64,000 nucleotides of DNA, from NCBI GenBank assembly GCA_947468275.1, contig CANIKO010000005.1:62001-126000 (forward strand), read 5' to 3'. Positions 9,231-19,309 of the stretch are shown in pieces (position 1 is the stretch's first letter; each line of letters opens with the position of its first letter). Both the position numbers and the translations under genes were made by a program. Source of the DNA: Bacteroidota bacterium (lineage in GTDB: Bacteria; Bacteroidota; Bacteroidia; NS11-12g; UBA9320). A model generated the notes under the pieces. The model searched no databases, was not told the origin of the DNA, and saw only the letters and a program-made list of their open reading frames with translations.

Positions 9231-10493
9231 TTATGTTTTTTGCTTCTTCTTTTTAGCCGAAGGAAACAAAATATTATTTAAAATTAACCTATATCCAGGA
9301 GAATTTGGATGTAAAGAAAGTTCTGTTGGCGGCTCACCCACCATGTGTTGGTAATCCTCCGGGTCATGGCCTCCATAAAAAGTCCAGGTTCCTTTTCCCA
9401 TAGTTCCGTGAATGTATTTGGCTTCGCCCAAAGATTGGTTTTGCCCCATAATTAATACATCGCTTTTTATTAATGATTTGCGAAATGCAGTAGTTTGCCC
9501 AAAAAATCCTTTAATAACCCGCTCGTGATTTTGGCAGAGAATAGTTGGCACAACATCGTATTTAGCCGAAAAATCGAACAAAACAAACAAGTCATTTTCT
9601 TCACTCACCGGCCTTTCCGAAACCTGCATATCAATATTTGAATATTCATAAATGTATGGGTTAAGTTCTAATTGAAAATTTTTGAAAGCAAAGGTGTTGT
9701 CAAATTGCAATTTGGATTGGGCGTTAGGATCTACCCCGTCGCCATCATACATGGATTCGCAAATGTCAACTCCATCTGCCGCTAAGGCAATATCATAACT
9801 GTCTGTAGCGCTGCACATGGCAAACAAAAAGCCACCTCCTAAAGTAAAATCCCGTATTTTTTTTACCACCGCCAACTTTAAATCCGAAACTTTATTAAAT
9901 CCGTGTTTAGCCGCAATGGCTTCTGCTTCGGCTACTTGTTCTTTATACCAATCGGCTTGATGGTAGCTGTACCAAAATTTTCCATACTGCCCTGTAAAAT
10001 CTTCGTGGTGTAAATGCAACCAATCGTAAAGCGGCAGCTTTCCTTCCATTACGTCGTCGTCAAAAATGGTCTCATAAGGGATTTCGGCATAGGTTAAAAC
10101 CAAGGTTACTGCGTCGTCCCAGGGTTGTTTTGATTTTGGACTGTAAACTGCAATTTTTGGGGCTTTTAATAGTTTAACCACTTCCATATTTACAGATGGA
10201 TTGGATATTTCGGTGTAAATACCTTGAGCCACAACATCCGTTATTTTTTCATAACTAACGCCTCTTAACAAACATTCTTTTTCGAATTTATCATTGTTTT
10301 CAATCATAAAACTACCTCCGCGGTAATTTAATAACCATTCCACTTCTTTGTCAAATGTTAACACCCAATACGCAATGCCATAAGCCTTGAGGTGGTCTTT
10401 TTGGGCATTATCCATGGGTATCAATATTTTTGAAGCAAAGGCAGAGATCCCGTAAAGGAAAAATAAAAGGAAGACTGTGATTTTAGGTTGCAC
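9231..10493 (-). CDS. Exported conserved protein often mislabelled asparagine synthetase B
   Basis: 420 residues when started at the GTG at 10493, whose G is also the last base of the crcB stop (TAGTG). This start gives a clean signal peptide (QPKITVFLLFFLYGISAFA) followed by SKILIPMDNAQKDHLKAYG. A longer frame to 10544 would lie inside crcB. The protein belongs to a conserved Bacteroidota family commonly annotated as asparagine synthetase B, but it shows no asparagine synthetase domain: no N-terminal catalytic Cys2 and no ATP pyrophosphatase motif. The central LFAMCSATDSYDIALAADG looks like a nucleophile-elbow region of a glutamine-amidotransferase-like fold, which is inference. Predicted periplasmic; role unknown. 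Confidence 0.7.
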   Translation of the reverse strand: MQPKITVFLLFFLYGISAFASKILIPMDNAQKDHLKAYGIAYWVLTFDKEVEWLLNYRGGSFMIENNDKFEKECLLRGVSYEKITDVVAQGIYTEISNPSVNMEVVKLLKAPKIAVYSPKSKQPWDDAVTLVLTYAEIPYETIFDDDVMEGKLPLYDWLHLHHEDFTGQYGKFWYSYHQADWYKEQVAEAEAIAAKHGFNKVSDLKLAVVKKIRDFTLGGGFLFAMCSATDSYDIALAADGVDICESMYDGDGVDPNAQSKLQFDNTFAFKNFQLELNPYIYEYSNIDMQVSERPVSEENDLFVLFDFSAKYDVVPTILCQNHERVIKGFFGQTTAFRKSLIKSDVLIMGQNQSLGEAKYIHGTMGKGTWTFYGGHDPEDYQHMVGEPPTELSLHPNSPGYRLILNNILFPSAKKKKQKT

Positions 10494-10873
10494 TATATTA
10501 TTGAAGAAATTTTGGTACCTAAATAAACGGCTGCTAGTCCACATATATTGCTCAAAATTACATAAAAAATAGCGGTTTGATGGCGTCCTTTTTCTATGAG
10601 TTGTATGGTTTCATTACCAAAAGATGAAAAGGTGGTGAATCCACCCAAAAGACCCACAATTAGCAATAATCTTAAGGTTTGGTTTTCAATATTTAAAAAA
10701 GAATACAAAAGACCGATAAAAAAACATCCGATTACATTTACCCAAAATGTAGCTAGAGGGAAACCCGAAGGAGAAATTTTAACCAATATGGAAGCGCCAT
10801 AACGCAAAACTGCGCCAGCTCCTCCTCCAATAAAAATTAGTAAAAAATTACTCAGCCCCTTCATAAAATTCAT
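10493..10873 (-). CDS. crcB: Fluoride ion channel CrcB/Fluc
   Basis: 126 residues with four predicted membrane helices. Family motifs are GGGAGAVLRYG near residue 17, ATFWVNVIGCFFIGLL (the Asn is a pore residue) and GLLGGFTTFSSFGNE (the Phe residues line the fluoride path). It exports toxic fluoride as a dual-topology dimer. No fluoride riboswitch is evident upstream, because the gene overlaps the preceding coding region by about 26 bases; an internal ATG at 10861 would reduce the overlap. Its stop overlaps the start of the next gene, so translation is probably coupled. Confidence 0.92.
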   Translation of the reverse strand: MNFMKGLSNFLLIFIGGGAGAVLRYGASILVKISPSGFPLATFWVNVIGCFFIGLLYSFLNIENQTLRLLLIVGLLGGFTTFSSFGNETIQLIEKGRHQTAIFYVILSNICGLAAVYLGTKISSII

Positions 10874-11693
10874 AATAATAGCGTTTCCAAGAGTTAAGTT
10901 TTCCTTGCATATTATAACTAAGCGTTTGGTCTAAAAGGCCATTGTCTTTGTAAACAAATTCTGTCCAAGTATTATTGCTATATTGGGTTCGACTCAGTTG
11001 AGCATCAAAATTATAATAATTCCAGCCCCGGGTAAAAGTCTCTTGTGGTAACTTTGTTTCTGTTGAAAACTCAAGGATTTTTTTACTTACCGGTGTGATT
11101 TCAAAATTTTGTTTTTGGATAAGTCGCATATCACCTGTATAAAGCCATATTGTTTTAATGTTATCTGCTTTATCATAATCATATTTTGTAATATACTTGG
11201 TGGAATCTGGCCCAATTATTTCAATATTTTTCATTTCACTAACCTTGCCTTTTTTATTATAACTGTATAAATTAAGTACAACAAATGAGTCTGGTTTCTG
11301 GGGGCTTGTTTGCACAATCTTTATAATATCATTATTCGAGTTATAATAATATTTGCTGTATGTTTCTCCGTCTTCCGAGAGGGTTTTAGATGAAATGATT
11401 CTATCTTGGGTGTCGTAAGTATTATAACTTTCAGAAGAACCTCCCCAGCCATAGCAACTCATGGCTTTATTTTGATAAATAATTCGGGCTAATGTGTCTA
11501 AATCATAAATTTCAGATTTGCAACTATCATCCATCGTTCTATGTGGTAAAATTGGTAACTTTACCCAAACCCACATCTTTTTAACTTTATATTGTTTGAA
11601 AAGTGCGGTATCAATTCCATCTTGAGCCTGAGTTTTTGAATTATAGAAAAAGGTAAATAAAATAATTATTAAGGTTTGAAGTGTTTTTGACAT
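10848..11693 (-). CDS. Secreted hypothetical protein, Tyr/Asn-rich
   Basis: About 281 residues from the ATG at 11693, or 291 from an ATG at 11723 that only lengthens the n-region. A signal peptide (SKTLQTLIIILFTFFYNSKTQA) is followed by a mature part rich in Tyr, Asn, Ser and Thr. Several segments follow a loose pattern of short beta strands (YDTQDRIISSKT, YNSNNDIIKI, YDKADNIKTI, YKDNGLLDQTL) like the YD/RHS-type hairpins of Bacteroidota outer proteins. No enzyme motif is seen. It sits between tsaD and crcB on the same strand with overlaps or tiny gaps, so it is likely part of that transcript. Function unknown. Confidence 0.65.
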   Translation of the reverse strand: MSKTLQTLIIILFTFFYNSKTQAQDGIDTALFKQYKVKKMWVWVKLPILPHRTMDDSCKSEIYDLDTLARIIYQNKAMSCYGWGGSSESYNTYDTQDRIISSKTLSEDGETYSKYYYNSNNDIIKIVQTSPQKPDSFVVLNLYSYNKKGKVSEMKNIEIIGPDSTKYITKYDYDKADNIKTIWLYTGDMRLIQKQNFEITPVSKKILEFSTETKLPQETFTRGWNYYNFDAQLSRTQYSNNTWTEFVYKDNGLLDQTLSYNMQGKLNSWKRYYYEFYEGAE

Positions 11694-11726
11694 TCTGTTA
11701 TGTTTTATCAATTTTTGTTCCATAAT

Positions 11727-12758
11727 TTATTTATTCTTCAATGAGGCAAATGCGGTAATATTTATTTCTGCGGTATCACCAACCAAAAATTTATGGTATC
11801 CAGCCATTGCAATCATTCCTGCATTGTCAGTGCAATATTCAAATTTAGGTATATAAGTAGTCCAATTGTATTTATCGGCCATACTCTTCAAATTATTTCT
11901 TAATCCTGAATTGGCAGCCACGCCACCTGCTATTGCAATATGTTTAATATTGGTTTGCAAGGCAGCTGTTTTTAGTTTTGATAATAAATAGGTTACGATG
12001 GTATGTTGAATAGATGCACAAATATCAGACAGATTAGTATCGATAAAAGTTGCATCCTCTGCCATTTTATCTCTGATAAAATAAAGAACGGCAGTTTTAA
12101 AGCCACTAAAACTAAAATTAAAATCAGGAACTTTACCTGTAGAAAACTTATATGCCAGAGGATTTCCTGTTACAGCATATTTGTCAATAAGTGGTCCGCC
12201 AGGATAGGGGAGTCCCAATATTTTCGCTGCTTTATCAAATGCCTCACCTGCAGCATCATCTATGGTTTTGCCTAATATTTCCATATCTGATACCGAATTT
12301 ACCTTTACAATTTGGGTATGACCTCCTGAAACCAAAAGGCATAAAAAAGGAAATGGAATCTTTGGATTATCAATTAAATGAGCCAAGACGTGTGCATCAA
12401 TATGGTTCACAGCTATCAAAGGTTTATTCAGTGAAAGTGCTAATCCCTTGGCAAAACTATTTCCAACTAACAAAGAGCCTAATAAGCCAGGACCTTGTGT
12501 GAAAACAATTCCATCCAATTCCATCAGTGAAATTTTGGCTTGTTTTAACGCCAAATCAACCACAGGGACGATGTTTTTTTGATGCGATCGAGAAGCGAGT
12601 TCGGGTACAACACCACCATATTTTTGATGAACATCCTGACTGGTAACTATATTTGAAAGTATTTTTCCATCACAAATTATAGCAGCCGCGGTATCATCAC
12701 ATGATGATTCAATAGCTAGCAGGGTAATATTTTGGACAGGTTGAGCGTTGGTATGCAT
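11727..12758 (-). CDS. tsaD: tRNA N6-threonylcarbamoyladenosine synthase subunit TsaD
   Basis: 343 residues from the ATG at 12758; an upstream TTG at 12782 would add eight residues and is less likely. TsaD transfers the threonylcarbamoyl group to A37 of ANN-reading tRNAs, working with TsaB and TsaE. Motifs include LAIESSCDDTAAAI, the metal-site histidines in ELASRSHQKNIVP and AVNHIDAHVLAH, VSGGHTQIV, and the C-terminal IAGGVAANSGLR. It is essential in most bacteria. First gene of a minus-strand run with the secreted hypothetical, crcB and the exported protein; divergent from tamB. Confidence 0.96.
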   Translation of the reverse strand: MHTNAQPVQNITLLAIESSCDDTAAAIICDGKILSNIVTSQDVHQKYGGVVPELASRSHQKNIVPVVDLALKQAKISLMELDGIVFTQGPGLLGSLLVGNSFAKGLALSLNKPLIAVNHIDAHVLAHLIDNPKIPFPFLCLLVSGGHTQIVKVNSVSDMEILGKTIDDAAGEAFDKAAKILGLPYPGGPLIDKYAVTGNPLAYKFSTGKVPDFNFSFSGFKTAVLYFIRDKMAEDATFIDTNLSDICASIQHTIVTYLLSKLKTAALQTNIKHIAIAGGVAANSGLRNNLKSMADKYNWTTYIPKFEYCTDNAGMIAMAGYHKFLVGDTAEINITAFASLKNK

Positions 12759-12808
12759 ATTGCAATCCTTTTCAAGGTGCAATTTTAGTTAAATTCGCAG
12801 GTTAGCAG

Positions 12809-15800
12809 TTGAAAATACTTAAAAAAATATCAAGAGGGTTTCTTCTCAGCATCTGTTTTGTGGTTTTTCTGATCACTATTGGGTATATTTTATTGCGAAG
12901 TAGGCCCTTTCAAAATTGGGCTGCTCAAAAGACTGTTAACTATTTATCAAAAGAATTAAAAACTAGAGTTACCTTAAAATCTATTGATTTTGAATTAATC
13001 AATAATCTGGTTTTAGAAGGTTTGTATATTGAGGACAGGCATGGCGATACCCTTGCTTATTTCGGTAAACTAAAGACTAATTTTAACTATAAAATAATAT
13101 TTGATAATACACTTCAATTGGCGAGAATAAGCCACGCATCGCTTGAAGATACTAAATTTTATATGGTTGTACATCGAAATGAAAAAGATTATAACTATCA
13201 GTTTTTGGTGGATTATTTTACCGTACCCAGTGTAAAATCAAACAAACCTTTCGTTCCTTTTAAACTATTTATAAAGGATTTGGAATTGAAAAATGTGGAT
13301 TACTGTTTTAAGAATGAAAATGACACCCAAAAAAAAGGTCGAAAATTTGATGAATCTAATATGCTATATCAGCATATCAATTCGGAAATAAGGCCGTTTA
13401 AGCTAATAGGGGATTCATTAAATTTGGGGATAAAAACACTTACATTTAAAGAAAAGTCAGGTTTTCAAGTCAAAGAGTTTTCGGCCAATACAACTATTTC
13501 GAGCACTGTAATGGAATTTAAAGATTTAATTTTCAAAACCCCTTATTCAAAAATTGGGAATTATTTGCAATTCAAATATAAGGATTATGGTCAGTTTTCT
13601 GATTTTATTGATAGTGTAAAATGGGATGCTAATTTGTCGAAATCTGTTGTGAGCATGAAAGATGTTAGCTACTTTTCAGATGAGTTGTTAAAATATAAAT
13701 TTCCTGTCACCATCATGGGGAGTATTTCCGGTACTCTCGCTAATTTGAAAGGCAATAAAATGGATATAACGGTAGGGAAATTAAACCGTTTGCGTGGTGA
13801 TATTTTATTAATAGACCTTACTAATATAGATAAACTTGCTTTTGATTTAAATGTTTATGAATTGATGGCTAATCCCTCGTCCATTCAGGATTTAATCAAT
13901 ACCAAATTTCCTGAGGAACTTTTAAGAATTGGTTCATTGCGATATACAGGATCTTTTAAAGGGGGTATCAAAGATTTTACCACAAAAGGGTTAATTGAAA
14001 CTACCATTGGTAATATAAGAACCGACCTCAATTTGAAGTTTCCAGATGAACAACCTGAAGAATACAAGGGCGAAATAGAAGTCTTTAATTTTAATTTGGG
14101 CAAACTTCTCAATGATGCATCATTTGGTACCACTACCTTTTTTACAGTAGTAAATGGAAAAGGATTTAACATGCAAGATTTGAATACAAAACTACAAGGT
14201 GATATTTTGTCATTAATCTATGATGGATATAATTATTCCAATTCCACTTTTGATGGAGTACTCGAAAAAAAAGTATTTAATGGGAAGTTTGATATTAAAG
14301 ATCCAAACGTAAATCTCAGTTTTAATGGGATGTTTGATTTAAATAAGGAAAGCCCCGGAGGAGATTTTAAAGCAAAGCTTGGGGTTATAAATTTAGCAAA
14401 ACTTGGCTATGGAGATATTAATATAAAGCAAATTGATAATTTAGATATATTGTTTGAAGGTAACGATATTGATAACATGAAAATTGACGCTATACTTAAT
14501 AATGTGGTATTAGAGCGAAAAGATAGTGTTTATCATTTAGGAACAATAGAATTAAATGCTTTTGGGTCATCACAAGAGCGTTCAGTTGTGTTGAATAGTA
14601 TTTTAGGGAATATCAATGTTACTGGTCAATTTAAGGTCAGTCAATTCAAGTCAACAATTGATAATTTGCTTTATGACCTGTTTCCGGAGTATTATACCAA
14701 ATTAAAAACAAAAGTTAATCCGGTTAATATTCGTTTTGATTTAGATATAATTGATTCGCGATTTTTATCAGCTTTGGTTATGCCTGAACTTACTTTTGCT
14801 AGGCTTACCACCTCAGGTGTTTATAATTCTACCTCTCAAAGTATGGATATTTTAGCCAGAGCAGATTATGTAAAATATTTAGACTATTTATTTAAAGAAG
14901 TTGAAATTGAAAGTTCAAAACAACCCGCACAAAGACTTTCACTTAGCACTAAATCAAGCGCACTGTATTTGAGCGATAGCTTTTTAACAGATCATATTGA
15001 CTTAAAGGCTGATCTAGGAGGGAATGATATCAATTTTAGATTAAATACTTCTGATACGCTTCAGGATATTAGTCTTATTTCTGGAGGAAATATTGTTTTT
15101 TCAAAAGGTGCCATTGATTTAAAACTTGATAATTCAGTTCTTTACTTTTATAAAAAACCCTGGTTAATTAATAATCAAAATCATTTGCGCTATGCTCAAT
15201 ATAATCTTACTGTAGATAGTTTTATTATTTCTAATGGTATTCAATCTTTAGCAGTTAATGGTTTAGCTGGCGAAAAAACATTTGAAAATCTTAAATTAAA
15301 AATTTCTAATTTTAATTTAGCGGAAATTAATCCCATCTTGAAAAAATGGGACACCGAAATTCAGGGAATCATTAATGGCGATTTAACATTAAATGGATCT
15401 AATAATCGCCCCATTGTGGAATCAGGTCTTACCATTGACAATTTGGCTTACAATAAGGATTCGGTAGGTGACCTTGTACTAAATTCTCATTCACATGGTA
15501 GTCTTTATAAAATGGATATTGATGGAACAATTAAAAATGGATTAATAAATGATTTGTCCATACTGGGAAATCTTGATTTAACTCCCAATAATGACAAAAT
15601 TGATTTGGTTTGCACTTTGAATGAAACAAATATTAAGCCTTTTGGAATGTTTACAGAAGGGTTGTTTTCAAATGTTACAGGCATAGCAAACGGAGTTATT
15701 AACGTTGAAGGAGCTTTAAGTAATCCAGATATTGACGGGAAAATTATATTAAAGGATGCAGGCTTTTATATGGATTATTTAGGCTTGCCATTAAAAGTTG

Positions 15801-17203
15801 ATTATGCCACTGTAATGATTGATGAGAAAAAAATTGATTTAGGAACTTTTAAGGTGAAAGATAAGTATGGCTCAGTGGCCTTGGCGGGAGGTAAAATTTA
15901 TCATAAAAATTTTAATGACTTCAGATTTGATATTTTTATGAATGACCTTAAAAATTTCAACTGTATGGAACTTACAGAGGATAAAAATGGTATGTTTTTT
16001 GGGACTGCATTTGTGGATGGTAAATTGAAAGTTACAGGCACAATTGATCAGATTTATCTTAGTATTTATGCTAAAACACGGCCTAAAACGGTTATCTCAC
16101 TTCCGCTATCTAGCACTACTGAAAATACTGGTCCCGACTTTATAAAGGTTGTAGATTTAAGAGCCGATATGGTTTCTACCGAAATGAAAAAGTTAAGTGG
16201 TATAACCATGGATTTTAATTTTGATGTTACCTCCGATGCTGAAGTCAATATGATATTTGATGCCAAATTTGATGATGTGATGAGTGTGTCTGGAAATGGT
16301 AATATAAAGATGGAGCTTAATACTTTTGGTGATTTTTATATGTTTGGGAGTTATGTGATTGATAAAGGACGATATAATTTCACGGCTTTAAATAATCTTG
16401 TTAATACTAAGTTAAAGGTTAAAAGCGGCAGCAAAATTACCTGGGAAGGAGATCCCTTGAATGCCATGGTTGATATTGTTGCTATAACTACAATAAAAGC
16501 CGATCCTTCGGTAATATTGCCAAGTACATCGACGTCACAAACTACAAATAATGTGGCCGTAGATTGTGAAATTTATATGAAGGAAAACTTGTTTAAACCG
16601 GATATAAAATTAGGAATTAATCTTTCTAAAGATAACCAATCAACTCTTTTTGCTAATTTGGATTTAAATAACGCCATAAACCAAATACGCACCGATCAGG
16701 AAGAAACGAATAAACAATTTATTAATCTTTTGGTCTTTAATTCATTTGCTCCAATCAATTCGGCTAATACAATTTCAAGTAGCACCAATGCATTAAGCTC
16801 TCTTGAAAATAGTATTGGGGCTTTTGTTACCAATCAGGTGAACAGTTGGCTGAGGCAAATAGATCCCAACTGGGAAGCGGCAGTCAATTATCAATCAGCT
16901 ACCACCACCGATGCCAATAAGCAAATTATTTTATCATTAAAACGAAAGCTTTATAACGACCGTATAGAAATAGGCGGAACATATGGTCAGGCAGGTAACA
17001 CATCCTATGATGTGAATGTTAGTTATAAGGTAAAAAAAGATGGACGGTTATTGATTCGAGGGTTTAACAACCGTGCAAATGATCCAATAAATGTAAATAA
17101 TAAACCAATTAATACTTCAGGATTGGGTTTTTATTATCGCAAAGAAGTGGATTATTTTTTTCCTAAATGGCAGAAAAAAAAGTATGACCGAAAGCATAAA
17201 TAA
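12809..17203 (+). CDS. tamB: TamB-like outer-membrane lipid/protein transport factor
   Basis: 1464 residues starting with TTG at 12809; an in-frame TAG just upstream (12803-12805) rules out a longer start, and a later start would lose the membrane anchor (about residues 10-30). The body is a long run of amphipathic beta strands as in TamB/AsmA-like bridge proteins. The C-terminal TamB (DUF490) domain follows, with features such as GSYVIDKGRYNF, ITWEGDPLNAMVDIVA and FNNRANDPINVNNKP. TamB spans the periplasm and takes part in outer-membrane biogenesis, probably moving phospholipids. No TamA/BamA partner is adjacent. Confidence 0.85.
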   Translation: MKILKKISRGFLLSICFVVFLITIGYILLRSRPFQNWAAQKTVNYLSKELKTRVTLKSIDFELINNLVLEGLYIEDRHGDTLAYFGKLKTNFNYKIIFDNTLQLARISHASLEDTKFYMVVHRNEKDYNYQFLVDYFTVPSVKSNKPFVPFKLFIKDLELKNVDYCFKNENDTQKKGRKFDESNMLYQHINSEIRPFKLIGDSLNLGIKTLTFKEKSGFQVKEFSANTTISSTVMEFKDLIFKTPYSKIGNYLQFKYKDYGQFSDFIDSVKWDANLSKSVVSMKDVSYFSDELLKYKFPVTIMGSISGTLANLKGNKMDITVGKLNRLRGDILLIDLTNIDKLAFDLNVYELMANPSSIQDLINTKFPEELLRIGSLRYTGSFKGGIKDFTTKGLIETTIGNIRTDLNLKFPDEQPEEYKGEIEVFNFNLGKLLNDASFGTTTFFTVVNGKGFNMQDLNTKLQGDILSLIYDGYNYSNSTFDGVLEKKVFNGKFDIKDPNVNLSFNGMFDLNKESPGGDFKAKLGVINLAKLGYGDINIKQIDNLDILFEGNDIDNMKIDAILNNVVLERKDSVYHLGTIELNAFGSSQERSVVLNSILGNINVTGQFKVSQFKSTIDNLLYDLFPEYYTKLKTKVNPVNIRFDLDIIDSRFLSALVMPELTFARLTTSGVYNSTSQSMDILARADYVKYLDYLFKEVEIESSKQPAQRLSLSTKSSALYLSDSFLTDHIDLKADLGGNDINFRLNTSDTLQDISLISGGNIVFSKGAIDLKLDNSVLYFYKKPWLINNQNHLRYAQYNLTVDSFIISNGIQSLAVNGLAGEKTFENLKLKISNFNLAEINPILKKWDTEIQGIINGDLTLNGSNNRPIVESGLTIDNLAYNKDSVGDLVLNSHSHGSLYKMDIDGTIKNGLINDLSILGNLDLTPNNDKIDLVCTLNETNIKPFGMFTEGLFSNVTGIANGVINVEGALSNPDIDGKIILKDAGFYMDYLGLPLKVDYATVMIDEKKIDLGTFKVKDKYGSVALAGGKIYHKNFNDFRFDIFMNDLKNFNCMELTEDKNGMFFGTAFVDGKLKVTGTIDQIYLSIYAKTRPKTVISLPLSSTTENTGPDFIKVVDLRADMVSTEMKKLSGITMDFNFDVTSDAEVNMIFDAKFDDVMSVSGNGNIKMELNTFGDFYMFGSYVIDKGRYNFTALNNLVNTKLKVKSGSKITWEGDPLNAMVDIVAITTIKADPSVILPSTSTSQTTNNVAVDCEIYMKENLFKPDIKLGINLSKDNQSTLFANLDLNNAINQIRTDQEETNKQFINLLVFNSFAPINSANTISSSTNALSSLENSIGAFVTNQVNSWLRQIDPNWEAAVNYQSATTTDANKQIILSLKRKLYNDRIEIGGTYGQAGNTSYDVNVSYKVKKDGRLLIRGFNNRANDPINVNNKPINTSGLGFYYRKEVDYFFPKWQKKKYDRKHK

Positions 17204-17205
17204 AT

Positions 17206-19305
17206 TTAACTAACCCTACTCCAATCTCCTTTTACACGTTTTAGTTGTTCAAACCAATTTCTCAATCTTATGTTTTCTGGTTTCATTAATAAGGGGTCAT
17301 TTTTAAGGAGTTCGTCAGCTGCTAGTCGGGTTTTTATTAATAAATCCTCATCTTTTACCAAATCTGCAATTTTTAAATCTAATAATCCGCTTTGTCTAGT
17401 ACCCAATAAATCTCCAGGGCCTCGAAGTTTTAAATCTAAATTTGCTATTTCAAAACCATCAGTGGTTCCAAGCATGGCTTTAATTCGTTCTTTGGCCACT
17501 TGTCCAAGTTTTACGGAAGATAATAAAATACAATAGGATTGCTCTGCACCTCGTCCTACTCTTCCGCGAAGCTGATGTAATTGTGATAACCCAAACCGTT
17601 CCGAATTTTCAATAACCATCACACTGGCATTGGGCACATTTACTCCCACTTCAATAACCGTTGTGCTTACTAGCATATTCAGTTCACCACGTTTAAATGA
17701 ATTCATCACAATTTCTTTTTCTTTGGCTTTCATTTTTCCATGAACCATCCCGATTTTATAATTTGTTTCAGGGAAAACTTGTTTGAGTTTGTGAAAACCA
17801 TCAATTAGATTTTGATAATCTAAAGTTTCAGATTCTTCAATTAACGGATAAACATAGTAAGCTTGCCGATTGTTAGCTATTTCAGATTTTAAAAAATCAA
17901 AAATTTCATGTCGTTTGGTTTCATAGCGATGAACGGTTTTTATTGCTTTCCTGCCTTCGGGCATTTGGTCAATTTTTGAAACATCCAAATCGCCATAAAC
18001 GGTCATGGCTAACGTTCTTGGAATTGGGGTGGCAGTCATTACCAAAACATGTGGAGGCGTTTGCTGTTTGTTCCATAATTTAGCTCGTTGGGCCACACCA
18101 AATCGGTGTTGTTCATCAATAATTACCAACCCCGGATTTTGAAAAACCACATCATTTTCTATCAATGCATGAGTGCCCACCATAATATCAATTTGTCCTT
18201 CAGTTAAAGCTTCCAGAATTTTGGTCTTAGCTGCTTTTTTAGTATTGCTAGTCAGCATTCCTATTCTTAATCCTAGGCCAGAAACCATTTGACTTATATT
18301 TTCAAAATGCTGATTGGCCAAAATTTCGGTAGGAGCCATAATAGCCGTTTGGGTTCTATTGTCAATTGCTATAAGCATTGAAAGCAAAGCCACTATTGTT
18401 TTTCCACTGCCCACATCGCCCTGCAACAGGCGGTTCATTTGCTTGCCGGTAGCCATATCGGCCCGTATTTCTTTCAGTACTTTTTTTTGGGCTTCGGTTA
18501 ATTCAAAGGGTAAGTGAAATTTATAAAAGGTGTTAAAATTATAATCAATCTTGCTAAACACAAATCCTTTCACATCGCGTTTTCGCTTGTTTTTAAGGCC
18601 AGCTATTTTTACGTTTAAAAAAAATAGTTCTTCAAATTTAAACCGCATTTGTCCTTCGACAAATTCGGCATTGGTAGCCGGTAAATGCACCATTCGGTAA
18701 GCAATTCCTCTCGGTTGCAATTGGTATTTGGCCAATAAATAATCAGTCAATACTTCCTCAATGCTCATGGCTTTATTTTCAAAAAGCACTTGTATCATTC
18801 TGTAAATAGCCTTTGAATCTATCTTATGACTTTTTAGCTTTTCGGTGGTGGCATACACTGGTTGCATACCTTTGGGTGGTTTGTCGTTTTCAATCCATTC
18901 CACTTCCGGATGAACCATGTTATAAGTGCGGTTAAATAAAGAAGGTTTGCCGAAAATGATACAGGTTTTGTTTATGGAAATGGTGTCTTTAATCCATTTT
19001 ATATGCTGAAACCACACCAGTTCCATTTCGCCCGTTTGGTCCTTAAATGTTCCCGAAAGTCTTTTGCCACGTCCTTCTCCAATTTCGTGTATTTCAGTAA
19101 TTATTCCTTTGAGTTGAACAAAAGGCATGTCTTCATTCAGTTCAGTTATGGTAAAAAATTTGGAGCGGTCCACATACCGGAATGGAAAATGATTTAACAA
19201 ATCTCCAAAAGTAAAAATCCCCAATTCCGTTTTCAATACTTCCCCCTTTAAAGGGCCAACGCCTTTGAGATATTCTATGGGAGTGAGGAGAAATTGGTTT
19301 TCCAT
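17206..19305 (-). CDS. recG: ATP-dependent DNA helicase RecG
   Basis: 699 residues. An N-terminal wedge/OB domain (about 1-170) is followed by SF2 helicase domains with Walker A GDVGSGKT (296-303), DEQH box (397-400), motif III MTATPIPRT and motif VI QLRGRVGRG. RecG reverses stalled replication forks and processes Holliday junctions. ATG start at 19305. The stop is two bases from the tamB stop, so the two genes converge without a spacer. The CPBP gene lies four bases upstream on the same strand, so it is probably co-transcribed. Confidence 0.97.
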   Translation of the reverse strand: MENQFLLTPIEYLKGVGPLKGEVLKTELGIFTFGDLLNHFPFRYVDRSKFFTITELNEDMPFVQLKGIITEIHEIGEGRGKRLSGTFKDQTGEMELVWFQHIKWIKDTISINKTCIIFGKPSLFNRTYNMVHPEVEWIENDKPPKGMQPVYATTEKLKSHKIDSKAIYRMIQVLFENKAMSIEEVLTDYLLAKYQLQPRGIAYRMVHLPATNAEFVEGQMRFKFEELFFLNVKIAGLKNKRKRDVKGFVFSKIDYNFNTFYKFHLPFELTEAQKKVLKEIRADMATGKQMNRLLQGDVGSGKTIVALLSMLIAIDNRTQTAIMAPTEILANQHFENISQMVSGLGLRIGMLTSNTKKAAKTKILEALTEGQIDIMVGTHALIENDVVFQNPGLVIIDEQHRFGVAQRAKLWNKQQTPPHVLVMTATPIPRTLAMTVYGDLDVSKIDQMPEGRKAIKTVHRYETKRHEIFDFLKSEIANNRQAYYVYPLIEESETLDYQNLIDGFHKLKQVFPETNYKIGMVHGKMKAKEKEIVMNSFKRGELNMLVSTTVIEVGVNVPNASVMVIENSERFGLSQLHQLRGRVGRGAEQSYCILLSSVKLGQVAKERIKAMLGTTDGFEIANLDLKLRGPGDLLGTRQSGLLDLKIADLVKDEDLLIKTRLAADELLKNDPLLMKPENIRLRNWFEQLKRVKGDWSRVS

Positions 19306-19309
19306 TTTT

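Noticed and set aside
9231-10544. Longer start at 10544 for the exported conserved protein
   Set aside because: It overlaps crcB by 52 bases and puts unrelated residues before a clean signal peptide that begins at the GTG at 10493.
10848-10873. Fluoride riboswitch for crcB
   Set aside because: crcB begins inside the preceding coding region, leaving no leader; no matching structure was visible.
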